Below are positions 1-10,720 of a stretch of DNA of 64,000 nt, piece after piece. Position 1 is the first letter of the stretch. Each line of letters starts with the position of its first letter. The notes under the pieces were generated by a model. That model was not told where the DNA came from, searched no databases, and saw only the letters and a program-made list of their open reading frames with translations. This DNA is from Salvelinus alpinus (taxonomy: Eukaryota; Chordata; Actinopteri; Salmoniformes; Salmonidae). The translations under genes were made by a program, and so were the position numbers. The stretch is from NCBI RefSeq assembly GCF_045679555.1, contig NC_092091.1, forward strand, positions 70,856,963-70,920,962, given 5' to 3'.

Positions 1-892
1 GCATGTGTGTATGTACTATGGCAGGGTGGTGTGTGTGTGTATCATCAACTCTCACCAATGCAGACGGACGGACTGACACCTCAGAGCCGGAGGTACAGTT
101 TCCACCCAGCTGGCCCAGTTGAGATTTTTCTACTTAGCTTGTGTTTTGGAACTTTTTGATGCGTGGAGATGATTACTTATTCACTGTTGATAGCTACCTG
201 TTTGATGTTGTTCTTTACTGCTAGCCCCGGGCCAAAACCCCCAATACACACACACACACACTGGTGCTTTTACAATTAGACTAGGCTTCTATACTTTTGC
301 TACAAACCCCATCCAACAATTAGTGCGGAAAAAACTGATAAGAAATTGTTCTCTTTTAAATAATTTCAACACTGTCCTCTCTAGTTCTACATAGGATTCT
401 CCATCAACCACAAACCATGAGGAAATGATGTATGGCTGTGCTCTGGTGTGTAGGCCTACTTGCATTCACTTCCTAAGTAAAAAATGGGACAATATCACAA
501 AGTCTCCAACCTCAAACTCCCAGATGCATCTGAATCCAAATAAAACGGAAGCTGACAACGTGCAGAGATAAACTGCATCTCAGAGAACACTGCTGCTCAG
601 ACATGCCATGCAGGTTACAGCGGTGGCAGTAAACTGCGTCTCTCGGAGCCCACTCATTGTAGGAGCGGTGCTTTTAGACTGTTTTCCTCTATTACATCCA
701 TTTTCTTTTCTCTCACCATTGTGCTCGGTACCGATTTATACTGAGTCTGCCATTGTCGACTTTGTCTGTCCGAGTCTTCAATGCAGGGATCCAGTCAGAT
801 AAATAGAAGCTAGTTTTGGTTGAACGTTCTGACGGAGAGGAATCAAAAGTTGTATTCATGTTGCCTGATGTTGATGTAAGATGATGATTCGT

Positions 893-940
<48 letters not shown>

Positions 941-1960
941 GGCGTGCAGGTGTGCACGTGTTCGTGAAAGTGTGTGTGTTCGTGTGCTACATTTTTCACC
1001 TGATCCAGAAAGTTTGTGGCTCGGCTCCTGCAGCCTGTAGAGCACTCATAATGTTTTATGTGTACATTTCCAACCTTCTCTTGGAACCTCTTCCTGATCT
1101 AGCTGGAAGGCTTTTTATGATGATCTGTTTTCTCCATTTTATGGAAGACACCGTTGACCCGCCGTCTAGTGGGACAGCATGATGGAATATTGCTAGCCTG
1201 TTCATCTCTATGACATAAAATGAGGGACAGACACAGATGTACGTCAAATGTGTTGACAGTACTGTCTTTTTACCTAAGTTCAGGTTCAAAACATTGCCAG
1301 TTTTTGGACAGAATGAGATGACCTGCTCTTTTCTCTTTTCACTGAACATTTATTTCCCTTTACAGATAGGCCAGTGTTCAGTTAGTGCCTTTCCTGTCTT
1401 AAACTACCTATAGCAGACCTTCAGGTTAAATCATCAGACATTACACTACACCAGCCTCTCTATCACTCCACATCTCTGACAGAGCACAGAAAGACGGTTC
1501 TGTACGGATGTGAATCATAACATAGTGGTGGATAGTAAGAAAATACCTTCTAAGAGCAAAAGCACTATGTGTAAAGACTTCCTGAGAGCAGGTGTGTAAA
1601 ATATACATGTTTGAAGCTTTGTCCTCCTGAGCCACATTCTGAGTGTGACTGGTTGGCTTAGCATCGCGTCTCCAAAGTCTTTGTATTTGCCAAGGCTGCT
1701 TTCTCACCTGCTTCCTCAGATGAGCACGACGCCTCAGTGTTTGCTGATATTGGCACGGAGGCAAAGCGAGAGCACTCTCCCATTCTCCTGCAGTGTGTTC
1801 ATTAGGAACCAAACAGAACCAAATGGAACGAAACGGGGAGGGACCTAGATGAATTTGTCAAATAGAAACCCTCATTTGTTTCGGACTAATTACGCCCCTG
1901 TTCTATTGCAAAGAAGGACACTTTGGCCGTTACACGTGGCAGTCACTTGTTTAATGGTCC
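1..1960. other. 5' flank, no gene seen
   Basis: The stretch holds short CA/GT runs (247-262 and 895-937) and otherwise unique-looking sequence. Open frames here are under 125 codons, with no recognisable domain or codon pattern. The longest minus-strand frame simply crosses the GT run. Confidence 0.6.
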
Positions 1961-1969
1961 GTGGTAGCC

Positions 1970-2074
1970 GGGATCCTTGGGACGTCCCTACCCCATTGAA
2001 GTTGAAATGTAAAATGGTAAGGTAAGGGTTATGTTTAGGGTAAGGGTTTAGGGTAGGGACGTCCCAAGGAGCCC
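1970..2074. mobile_element. Foldback MITE with telomere-like core
   Basis: Inverted ends: ggatccttgggacgtcccta on the left and tagggacgtcccaagga on the right. They enclose an AT-rich centre with a ggtaagggttatgttta type run resembling vertebrate TTAGGG units. The paired arms mark a short non-autonomous DNA element. Confidence 0.6.
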
Positions 2075-2920
2075 AGATAGCACTGACCCTTGTTTAATGA
2101 AGTCAGACGTTGTTGTTTGAGAGAGCGTCTTGGTTTGAGGTGGATGTCTATACAACGCCAAATGCCAACAGCTGGCACTTGTGAGAAAATGATTAGGTAA
2201 AATGACAGCTCAACTCCAAGAATGATGACATTTTAATACACTGATGTTAGTAAAGGAGACAGGTAAACTGTTGCATAATACTAGTTTAGTGATATTTGGA
2301 TCAGATCAGATGACAGTAAGCACGAAACAGATATTGTCCAAAAATCTAATCTACACAGAGGGAGCACCTACTCAGCGAGTAAAACTGGAATTACGACATC
2401 TCTTGTGAATGTGAATGAAAGGATGTTTTTAGATTCATATTTCACTGATTGTATGACCAGATAACAACTAAAATATGTCTTTCAACGGTGTCTTTATGAC
2501 ATCATCAAGAAATAGGAAGTCTTCACCTGGTTGTAATATGGTTCACGTCTTTACAATCCCAAACCAGTTTTGAACCCGATGATGACATCATTATGACGTC
2601 TCATGCCAAATCCTGCCCGCTGTGTAATGTGCCGTGTAGTTTCCAAACCTGGCATTGGTCTGGACTCTCTCACCCTTCTTCATACAAGACAACACATCCA
2701 ACTCTTTCTACCACAATAAGCTTCCTGTTTGTTATCTTTGGTCGGGTTAATCACCTTCTGGCGTCTAAGGAAGCTCATTGTTGTTGCATTGTCCTATTGT
2801 TTACATCTGTGTGGCTGGTAATGTTTTGTTCTTGTTTACACACTAGCCCTCCAACAACGTACTTTCCAACCACTGGCTGCCTTGAGGTTAGATGGAGTCA
2901 TCGTTTCCGTGCAGACTACA
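2075..2920. other. Non-coding flank, no gene seen
   Basis: Complex sequence with no long frame of recognisable content. The frame at 2593-2952 runs into a MITE and matches no family that I know. Confidence 0.5.
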
Positions 2921-3027
2921 GCTGTGTCTCAATACACAAGGATGTCTTTTGAGGCAGTTAAAATAGCCCCTTTAAAGTGCCATTTCCAAGGTATCTTAAC
3001 AGGCTGCTTATGGATTGAGACACAGCC
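2921..3027. mobile_element. Short foldback MITE
   Basis: The left end gctgtgtctcaat pairs with the right end attgagacacagcc. The interior is imperfectly complementary. The size (about 107 bp) and terminal inverted repeats fit a MITE. Confidence 0.55.
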
Positions 3028-3429
3028 TACGTGCCAAGAGTCATAGTTGGTCAGGTCATGGTGTCACTGTCAGCAAAGCTGCATGTTAGATAATTATGGG
3101 TGCTCTATAGACTCCAATTAAGCCAGGAAATGGTAGAGCAGTGTGTGTGTGTGTGTGTGTGTGTGCACGCACTCGTGCTTGTGCGCCCCAGTATATCAGA
3201 GATAGCCAGGGTGAATACAGGTGATCTGCATCATGTTGCCACAGATGAAGGGATAATGTGCGTGAGGTGAGACAGCACCGTGCATTACCTCAGAGGGGAG
3301 AGGGAAATGAGGCAGGTTTCTAAATAAACACCAGCCAAGGTCGCTGGCGTGCTGAGGAGGCGCATCACTGCCGACGCCACTGCCGTGCACTAATCTCCTC
3401 ACACTGTTTATTCCCTTCCCTGTCTGCAG

Positions 3430-3745
3430 TCAATCACTCTCTCTCTCACACACACACATTCTCTCTTTCTCTCTCACTCTATCACTCTCTTTTTACTCCA
3501 CACGTTCTCTGTCTCTACTCTTTCTCTCTCTCCCCCTCTTTCTTTCTTTTCCCCCTTTCTATCTCTCCCCCTTTCTCTCTCGTTCTACCTCTGTCTCTCT
3601 CTCGCTCTACCTCTCTCTCCTCATGCTCTAGGGGGCTCAGGGGGATGCTAGTCTCCATAACAGGCAAACTGGATGAGCTCATCAGATGCACCTCCAGGAT
3701 GAATAGCACTATAACGTTGCTCCTCCTCCTCCCCCTTTCCATCTC
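3430..3745. repeat. Pyrimidine-rich (TCTC)n tract
   Basis: Degenerate CT-rich low-complexity sequence broken by a short unique segment at about 3625-3710. No coding potential. Confidence 0.7.
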
Positions 3746-3996
3746 TTTTTTTCATCATTCCATTGAGAAACAGCTCCAATGATAAGACTGTGCCATTCTA
3801 TTTTTATAGAATTAACCAATATTAGGAATAATTTCACATGTATTGTTTAACCTGGAGTGTAATTTATGGCCATAGTTTGATGATTTTGTTGAATTGCCAT
3901 TTATATAATCACTAATTGAATTCATTTAAAGGGGCTCTGACAACAGATATGAGGACTTGGAGAACAAGAAAGATGATGCTCTTTCTCTCTCACACA

Positions 3997-4293
3997 CACA
4001 CACGCCCAGGCCGCCTGGCCAATCCGCCCATGTCCCACCTCCACACGCCCAGGCCGCCTGGCCAATCCGCACATGTCCCACCTCCACACGCCCAGGCCGC
4101 CTGGCCAATCCGCCCATGTCCCACCTCCACACGCCCAGGCCGCCTGGCCAATCCGCCCATGTCCCACCTCCACACGCCCAGGCCGCCTGGCCAATCCGCC
4201 CATGTCCCACCTCCACACGCCCAGGCCGCCTGGCCAATCCGCCCGTCCCACCTCCACACGCCCAGGCCGCCTGGCCCAGCCGCCCGTGTCTCA
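3997..4293. repeat. 43-bp minisatellite, about 7 copies, one CCAAT box per unit
   Basis: The motif cccaggccgcctggccaat recurs every 43 bp (about 4005, 4048, 4091, 4134, 4177, 4220), with a final shorter interval (about 39 bp) because one unit lacks 4 bp. Each complete unit carries the palindromic core ccaggccgcctgg next to ggccaatccgc. The six overlapping open frames seen on both strands are by-products of the repeat. Confidence 0.95.
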
Positions 4294-4739
4294 CATACCA
4301 TGACCTTACTCCTCCTGGATCCCATTTCCATCGACTAAACGCTGGCTACACTTAAATCTGGCATCGCCATTATTAATTACTCCTTGGAGTTCACTTAAAA
4401 TCCAGAGGAGGAGGAGGGTGTGTGTATGTGGTGTGGGGGGATTCTGGGGCACACGGCCAGGAACAAAGGCCTGCCACGTGGAGCCCATTCCTCCCACAAC
4501 TAGCCTAGAGACCCAGCCGCCCCAGTCGAGACCCTGCTTCCTAATGCCCTGTGTGGCTTAGCGAGAAAGAGGTTAAGACCACCTAGGCAGATTTCCCCAG
4601 GGGGGTGTGAACGCTGGTAAGATTAAATGATTTTCAGTCAGTGATGGTTAGGCTACGTAGACACAGATGTGATGTGTAAATGTGCAGCGGCTGATACTGA
4701 TGGTTTACATGTAATAGAAGGGTTAACCAAGACACACTC

Positions 4740-4880
4740 CCAAAGGACTAAGGGCTCTATTCAATCCGTAGCACTGAAGATCCGCTTGATAGTGCGATTG
4801 ACAATGAAATGGCAACGTTCCCGCGGTCGCGGAGACTCAATTCACTCACGGTAAACGCCGCATATGTCGGCTCAATCCGA
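4740..4880. mobile_element. MITE fragment (ctattcaatccgta family)
   Basis: It starts gggctctattcaatccgta and includes a segment (aaacgccgcatatgtcggct) that recurs at 46660 in this window. I recognise it as a common salmonid dispersed repeat. The 3' terminus is not identifiable. Confidence 0.5.
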
Positions 4881-5392
4881 AATTACCTTTTAATTTGACC
4901 TCTAATCTTCCGCGATAGTGTTGAGGAGTTGTAGCTAACCACCACATGGTTTCACTGTGTCCAACGACAAGGGCTGCTGCTGTTTCTATTAGTAATTGTT
5001 CATGGGTGGGGGGGGGGGGGGGTCTCTGCGTAATGTAAGCTCATAATAGGATGCATGACTTGGCAATATTAATGTATGTATCATCTAAAGATTATTTTGA
5101 GTATAGGTTGCATGGTTTTCCATATAGGCTAAAGGCAACGGCTACACTGCCATCAATACAATGTTGTCGGTATAGTGTAATTACAGCATTAGCCTCCTAC
5201 ACAAATATAATCAACTTTCTACATATAACTACAGAGATAGGCCTTGTTGAATGAAATGCCAACTTGGCTTGTCCCTTACACTGGCGAGTGCCAACACTAT
5301 AAATTAAAATGATGGCAAACCATTAGTACCCGTCACCTTTTATAGAAGAGGCCACACTGGCATCCCACTGGCTCAGGCAGACAACTTATTCA

Positions 5393-5493
5393 GGAGTGCA
5401 GATCTAGGATCAGATCCACCCTGTCCATACAATCGTATTCATTATGATCTAAAAGGGAAAACTGATCTCAGATCAGCACTCCTCCTCTGAGAC
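5393..5493. mobile_element. Short foldback MITE
   Basis: The left arm gagtgcagatctaggatcag pairs with the right arm ctgatctcagatcagcactc across an AT-rich spacer. This is a widespread salmonid repeat type. Confidence 0.6.
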
Positions 5494-5553
5494 GTTTCAT
5501 TAATATGGGCCAATGTATTTGACCATTTTTAGGTACACTACTTGACCAAAAGT

Positions 5554-5792
5554 ATATTTTTATTTGTTTTAACCTTTATTTAACTAGGCAAGTCAGTTGA
5601 GAACAAATTCATATTTACAAGGACGGCCGATACCGGACAAACCCGGATGACGCTGGGACAATTGTGCGCCGCCCTATGGGACTCCCAATCACAGCCGGTT
5701 GTGATACAGCCTGGAATCAAACCAGGGTATCTGTAGTGACGCCTCAAGCACTGAGATGCAGTGCCTTAGACCGCTGCGCCACTCGGGAGCCC
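5554..5792 (-). mobile_element. tRNA-derived salmonid SINE (HpaI-like), minus strand
   Basis: On the minus strand it begins ggctcccgagtggcgcagcg (tRNA-like head with an A-box-like region), followed by a B-box-like ggtttgattccaggctg. It ends in the typical tail ...gcctagttaaataaaggtta. It lies within a Tc1-like element. The family name is from memory of salmonid SINE consensus sequences. Confidence 0.85.
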
Positions 5793-6429
5793 CAATATGG
5801 ACACCTGCTCATTGAACAGCTCATTCCAAAATCATGGGCATTTATATGGAGTTGGTTCCCCCTTTGCTATAACAGCCTCCACTCTTCTGCGAAAGCTCTA
5901 GATGTTGGCAAATTGCTTCCATTCAGCCACAAGATCATTAGTGAGGTCAGGCACTGATGTTGGGCAATTAGGCCTGGCTTGCAGTCAGCATTCCAATTCA
6001 TCCCAAAGGTGTTTGATGGTATTTGAGGTCAGGGCTCTGGAGGCTAGTCAAGTTCTTCCACACCAATCTCGACAAACCATTTCTGTATGGACCTCGCTTT
6101 GTGCATGGGGGCACTATCATGCTGAAACAGGAAAGGGCCTTCCCCAAACTCTTGCCACAAAGTTGGAAGCACATAATTGTCTAGAATGCCATTGTATGCT
6201 TTTGCGTTAAGATTTTCCTTCACTGGAACTAAGGGACCTTAGCCGAACCATGAAAAACAGCCGAGACCATTATTCCTCCAACACCAAACTTTACAGTTGG
6301 CATTATGCATTGGGGCAGGTAGCGTTCTCCTGGCATCCGCCAAACCCAGATCCAATGGCGGCGAGCTTTACACCACTCCAGCCGATGCTTGGCATGGCGC
6401 ATGGTGATCTTAGGCTTGCATGTGGCTGC

Positions 6430-6753
6430 TCAGCCATGGAAACCCACTTCATGGAGCTCCCGATGAACAGTTCTTGTGCTGATGTTGCTTCCAGAGGCAG
6501 TTTGTAACTCGGTGTTGACTGTTGCAACAGAGGACAGACGATATTTATGAGCTATGCACTTCAGCACTTGGCGGTCCCGTTCTCTGAGCTTGTGTGGCCT
6601 ACCACTTCGCGGCTGAGCCGTTGACGCGCTTAGATGTTTCCACTTCACAATAATAGCACTTACAGTTGACCGGGCAGCTCTAGCAGGGCAGAAATGTGAA
6701 GAACTGGTGTGGCTGAAATAGCTGAATCCACTAATTTGAAGGGGTGTCCACAA
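6430..6753 (-). pseudogene. Tc1-like transposase, N-terminal DNA-binding fragment
   Basis: A 107-codon open frame covers the paired-like HTH region of a Tc1 transposase, including the GRP-type hinge motif (SGRPHKL). It stops before the catalytic DDE domain, and the expected continuation toward lower coordinates is frameshifted. It is a dead remnant. Confidence 0.8.
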
Positions 6754-6939
6754 ACGTTTGTATATATAGTGTATAACTGTGAAGGGTAGTCCTTCACAAT
6801 GGAATAAATTTATATTTTTAGAGTATTTAAACTTGTTTTACTTTTTAAACTATAGATTTTTGAAGCATATGTGTATACAATTATGTACGTAATTTACCCA
6901 TTCAATCGTTCTCCATAGTGCTTACTATTGCCACTATCT

Positions 6940-7104
6940 CTGGGAACTCCGGAAAAAAATTGCTCTGACTGGGGAAAATCGATTTGAATGGTCATCCAAC
7001 TCGGAATTCCAACACCAGAACTCGAGCCTCTTTCTAGAGCTCCGACTTTCCGACCTGAAGATCAGTGACGTCATGATTTGACCTTGTATTTTTCGAGTTC
7101 CCAG
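6940..7104. mobile_element. MITE with ctgggaactc termini
   Basis: The left end ctgggaactccgg and right end cgagttcccag are inverted. Interior motifs (aactcgagcctctttctaga, gacctgaagatcagtgacgt) match a repeat that I recognise as common in salmonids. Confidence 0.6.
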
Positions 7105-7569
7105 TTGTTGTGAATGTTGCAGATAGTTCCAGACGTTCTGTTAATTGCTCCGCTCATTGTCTTGTCTGATTTGTGGGAGTGGCTAATTGCCACACAGGTG
7201 CCTGTCATTTGTAAACAGGGGTGTGCGTGTGTGTTGCTGTCTGTTTGGGAGAGCCATTGTTTTAGCCGCAAGCAATTTTTACTTTAAAGTTTGCCGTTTT
7301 AAAATAGGCTACTTATTTAAGTTTATTTTCAAGACATTTTAAAGTTGACAAGTGATCTGACAGCTTTGTCACTAATTATAACTAAAGGTACATTTCGGTC
7401 AAATTGGGATCAACTTATTTTTGGGCAAATAGCATTGTGTTGGCACTTTTCATGCATAGTCAATTCATGAAATTAATTATCTTGAGTTTGAGGGATGTTT
7501 AATAATTTCAGACTAGCCTACACCACCAATTGCACATCTATAGGCCTAATTTGTGTTGGTTGAATGATT

Positions 7570-8229
7570 GGCTCGGTAATTGATTGGCGCCATAATTACA
7601 TTATTCATTGCATTACCATATTTCACGTGCATTAGCGAGAAATTATATTCCATAATATTGTGAATGGAGTGCATCTCACATGGGCACATAGAATAAATGT
7701 GCCGTGCATCCGTGTGTTTCTACGCGGGAGCCATGCATTTGTGGCCATCGGGAAGGATTTATAGCCTAATCGTGATGAATCCCCGTGGTGGCACGCGCAG
7801 GTCTTCGTAATTATGGCAGTCGTTCTAACCGAGAGGGGAGAGAGAAAAACACCCTGATAGGAGGCATTTTATCTTCATCACTGAACCGCTCAATTCCAAT
7901 TAATTTGACAAGATTTCCCTCACGCGAAGCGCAAATCCCTATTAAAAGACGCATACTGTAAATGACAACCCTCTAAACGCTTCGCGTGTCCGAATGAAAT
8001 GGAAGAGGAGAGAAAGGGAACGACAAAAGGTTAAGACGCAGCTTCCCAGAGTTATTTCCCGGCAGAGCGCCCTAAGCCACAGTCATTGGCCCTAAGCCAG
8101 CCCCCTCCCGAGTGCTCCTAGTGTTTCTATAGTAATTTCTAACCAATGATCAGTAGGTGTCCACATCCTAGCTTCCTCACCTCAGCACCAATCAGCCACA
8201 CACAGCGACAGGAGACAGCACGGAGCTAA
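7570..8229 (+). promoter_or_regulatory. Candidate cxxc4 promoter and proximal conserved region
   Basis: This high-complexity stretch has homeodomain-like ATTA/TAAT cores (gataattgattggcgcc-type sequence near 7576-7600, ccaattaatttg near 7895). CCAAT boxes lie at 8143-8147 and 8188-8192, and a TATA-like tttataat at 8317-8324 lies inside the proposed first exon. CpGs are common from about 7700 onward. It is one of the few parts of the upstream flank without recognisable transposon sequence. Promoter assignment is inferred from position ahead of the putative first exon. Confidence 0.45.
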
Positions 8230-8579
8230 CACTAGACAGCCACACACAATACACCTCGGACCAAGCAGAGGAAACACCTACAACGCACCGTTATTTCCCC
8301 CCTACAGAGCCGTGGTTTTATAATAATAAACCGTTTTTTTCTTCTAAAAGCTCGATAGGCTATCGCTTTAAGTTTGCTATTTTTTATACTTTTTTCTCAA
8401 GCCAGGAAAATAAGTCTGTAAAAATGCTCCTTTTGTTTTGAGCGCTCTTTTTCAGTGTGGCTGTGCTCTTCCCACATCCTCGCGTTATTTTTTATCTCCA
8501 TCGCGCCTTGCGGTAATGTGCCGCTCTGTGTTGGCAGCAGACTGCTAGGCGTCTGGAATCTCTTCTCGCCAGGAACCTG
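8230..8579 (+). other. cxxc4: Probable non-coding first exon of cxxc4 (5' UTR); start uncertain
   Basis: This complex, repeat-free sequence lies just downstream of two CCAAT boxes. It ends at a strong donor: aacctg followed by gtaggt at 8580, with a second possible donor (gtaggt) at 8584. Paired with the acceptor ending at 10588 it gives an intron of about 2.0 kb. The transcription start cannot be fixed from sequence. The exon is inferred from splice signals and position, with no coding content. Confidence 0.45.
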
Positions 8580-8589
8580 GTAGGTAGGT

Positions 8590-10588
8590 GATGCTCTTCC
8601 ATTTTACCCAGTACAGGCAGCGTCATATGATATTTTGCATGCTTTTCTCAGACTGCCCCCCGATTTACGTCGGCTAAAGCTGGCGGTAAAGTGATCCAGG
8701 CGCTGTCGGATTGATTGTAACGGTTTATTTGTACTGTCCAGAGCCCTCTATGGATTGTTTCTGCATGACCTTTGGTCTCCGAGTGTCTCCGACAGACCAG
8801 ACTAGCGATAATTAATGGAAGCCACAGCAGCCACACAAGGGCTCGTCAGTCGTCATCGGACGTACACTACTGTCGTCCTCTCTGTCTCCCTCTCTCGCCC
8901 TCCCTCTCTTTCTCTAAGTATCGAACATTTCTGTCTTTCTAAAGTTTGTTTACAGGCTGAGAATCGATAGCCGTGACTTGATTGCCTTTGGGCTGCGTAT
9001 TTTGCTCCTGGGGTGAATTGATTAAGTAATAATGACTGCGAGCAGGGCCGATCATTGAGGCATGGACGGTTTTGTTTACTGGTGGCGGTGGGGTGCTTTT
9101 GGGATGGCACACCATGGCATGTTTTTTGTTTCCACCTACTATCTATCTTATATATCTATCTATATCTATGTTATGCATTTGTATGGATAATATTTGCTTC
9201 ATATTATCAGGTAGGCTGTCATTGTATTCAAACAGTTACTATTACATTTGTTTAATATTGTGATTTTAGAAAAATTATCTCTTTTAGCTCTGTCCTCAAG
9301 TTGAATATTAATAAAACAAAAACGGTTAATCCATTATTTGGCATGGATTTCATAATTCAGGAATTTCATTTTGTGGTAGAGGAGATGTAAGCCCAATTAC
9401 TGCTTGCTGGGCAGTTGTATTGAGAGTGGGCATGTGCTTTACTATTCTGGCTGTGCTAAAAGGACACCCAATATGTTCTCTCTCTGTGGTTCCACTGTTC
9501 CTGTGTGGATATTTATCATTCATTTTGGGAGCTGTTGGGTTGTACGATGGAAGTGACTCAAAATGCTTTAGTGTTTACTCGCAATGGATTGGCTTTGGCA
9601 ATTAAACAAAGAATGAAAGAGCCTGCAAAAGTTAATGGAGGGAGGGGGAAAGAGAGAAATGTCTAATGGGGCTTTTATCAGTAGAAACCAATTCCAGACA
9701 GACTGGGGGAGAGGAGAGGGGGGGGGGGGGAGGAAATGGAGTCTCCCCCCCTAAGGCACTTGACACTACGGTTGTCTGCGGAGGTCTGTCTGTGGCTTCA
9801 TGGGTTGGATTGAAATTCACCAGTGGTGGTCTCTCTCCGCTGTCATTGTAATAGAACCCGGGATCCATGAATGAATACCAGGTGCTATTATGAGGCCGAA
9901 CGGGAGTGGGTTTACATGGAAGAGACCTAATAGCTTTAGGAGAACATCCGTGATGGTGAAGATAATATAAAATGCTGTCCCTCGTGAGGTGTTCAATGTG
10001 CATAGTGTTTTGGAGACAAGAGCATCAGGATGATGTCAGGGATTTTGAAAACAGGTTGCTTTTGTGTTTGATGTTCCAGAGTAGTTGGTTTCAGTGAGCA
10101 TGGATGATACTTTTTGGCTGCATATTGTGCTTATATTATTTAAGTGACTGGTGTCGTTTTGTATCCCATCCATATGTATTTGTTTATCCTTTGCCAGAAT
10201 ATACCATCAAATACATCATTGATAAGACTTATTTCAATATATCCAGGAATCCTTTGACAATCGTATTAAAAAAAACTCTTGAAAGTCTCTCTGACACGAA
10301 GCTAGTGCTGTCTTCTCGAGCATGCTAATTCCTGTATCCCGTTACGACATGTTGGTGTGTCACAGCTATTATATTAATGTCACCAGATAAGGATCTGCTC
10401 GCAATAGTTTGAGATGCGTTTCATTATAAAATAGTCCGAAAGAAGAAAATGAACGACATGCCAGCTCGTCAAACGTTTTTTTATCAGCTTTTATCTCATG
10501 GAAAAACTTGGAGAGAGAATGGAAATTGATTAGGCTGAGGATGTTGTTTTCCTGTTCTATCTGTAATTGTTTGTTCTTTGTGTTCTAG
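8590..10588 (+). other. Putative first (5' UTR) intron of cxxc4
   Basis: Non-coding sequence between the proposed donor near 8580 and the acceptor at 10588. It holds a (tatc)-like run near 9140-9170, a G-run at 9717-9730 and a pyrimidine-rich run at 8876-8920. The small open frames match no known family. Confidence 0.45.
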
Positions 10589-10720
10589 TGCTGGAGGAGA
10601 CAGAAGCAGGATGGTAACATATTGTTGGTGGTAACCAGCAGCTTCTAGTTCGACGAAGGCCACCGTTGACGGCGACCCCGGACTCTTCCCCAGTGAACCC
10701 TGCTCAACCGTCCTCCAGCC
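10589..10720 (+). other. cxxc4: cxxc4 5' UTR portion of the main exon, with a 7-codon uORF
   Basis: A pyrimidine-rich acceptor (tttgttctttgtgttctag) ends at 10588, so the exon probably starts at 10589. The 132-nt leader carries an upstream ATG at 10611 in strong context (aggATGG). It opens a 7-codon frame ending at TAA 10632-10634, 86 nt before the main start. This could lower translation of the main frame (inference). The acceptor position has no transcript support here. Confidence 0.6.

Larger units (their letters stand above)
5536..6771 (-). mobile_element. Degenerate Tc1-like transposon (minus strand) interrupted by a SINE
   Basis: The ends are CACTACTTGACCAAAAGTAT on the left and ...TTTGTATATATAGTG on the right, each flanked by a TA dinucleotide (5534-5535, 6772-6773), as expected for Tc1/mariner. 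The minus-strand frame at 6430-6753 carries the helix-turn-helix DNA-binding part of a Tc1 transposase, with the stretch RSGRPHKLRERDRQVLK followed by ASGSNISTRTVHRELHEVG. The downstream DDE catalytic part (5800-6430) is broken by stops, frameshifts and small deletions. The copy is non-autonomous. The SINE at 5554-5792 lies near the transposase 3' side. Confidence 0.88.

Noticed and set aside
2000..2060. Interstitial telomeric repeat
   Set aside because: There are only a few degenerate TTAGGG-like units, enclosed by MITE arms.
3916..4355. Overlapping frames of 111-140 codons on both strands
   Set aside because: All lie on the 43-bp minisatellite and none has a recognisable domain.
5554..5792. 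A tRNA gene on the minus strand
   Set aside because: The tRNA-like head belongs to a SINE; it has a SINE body and tail and no intact cloverleaf.
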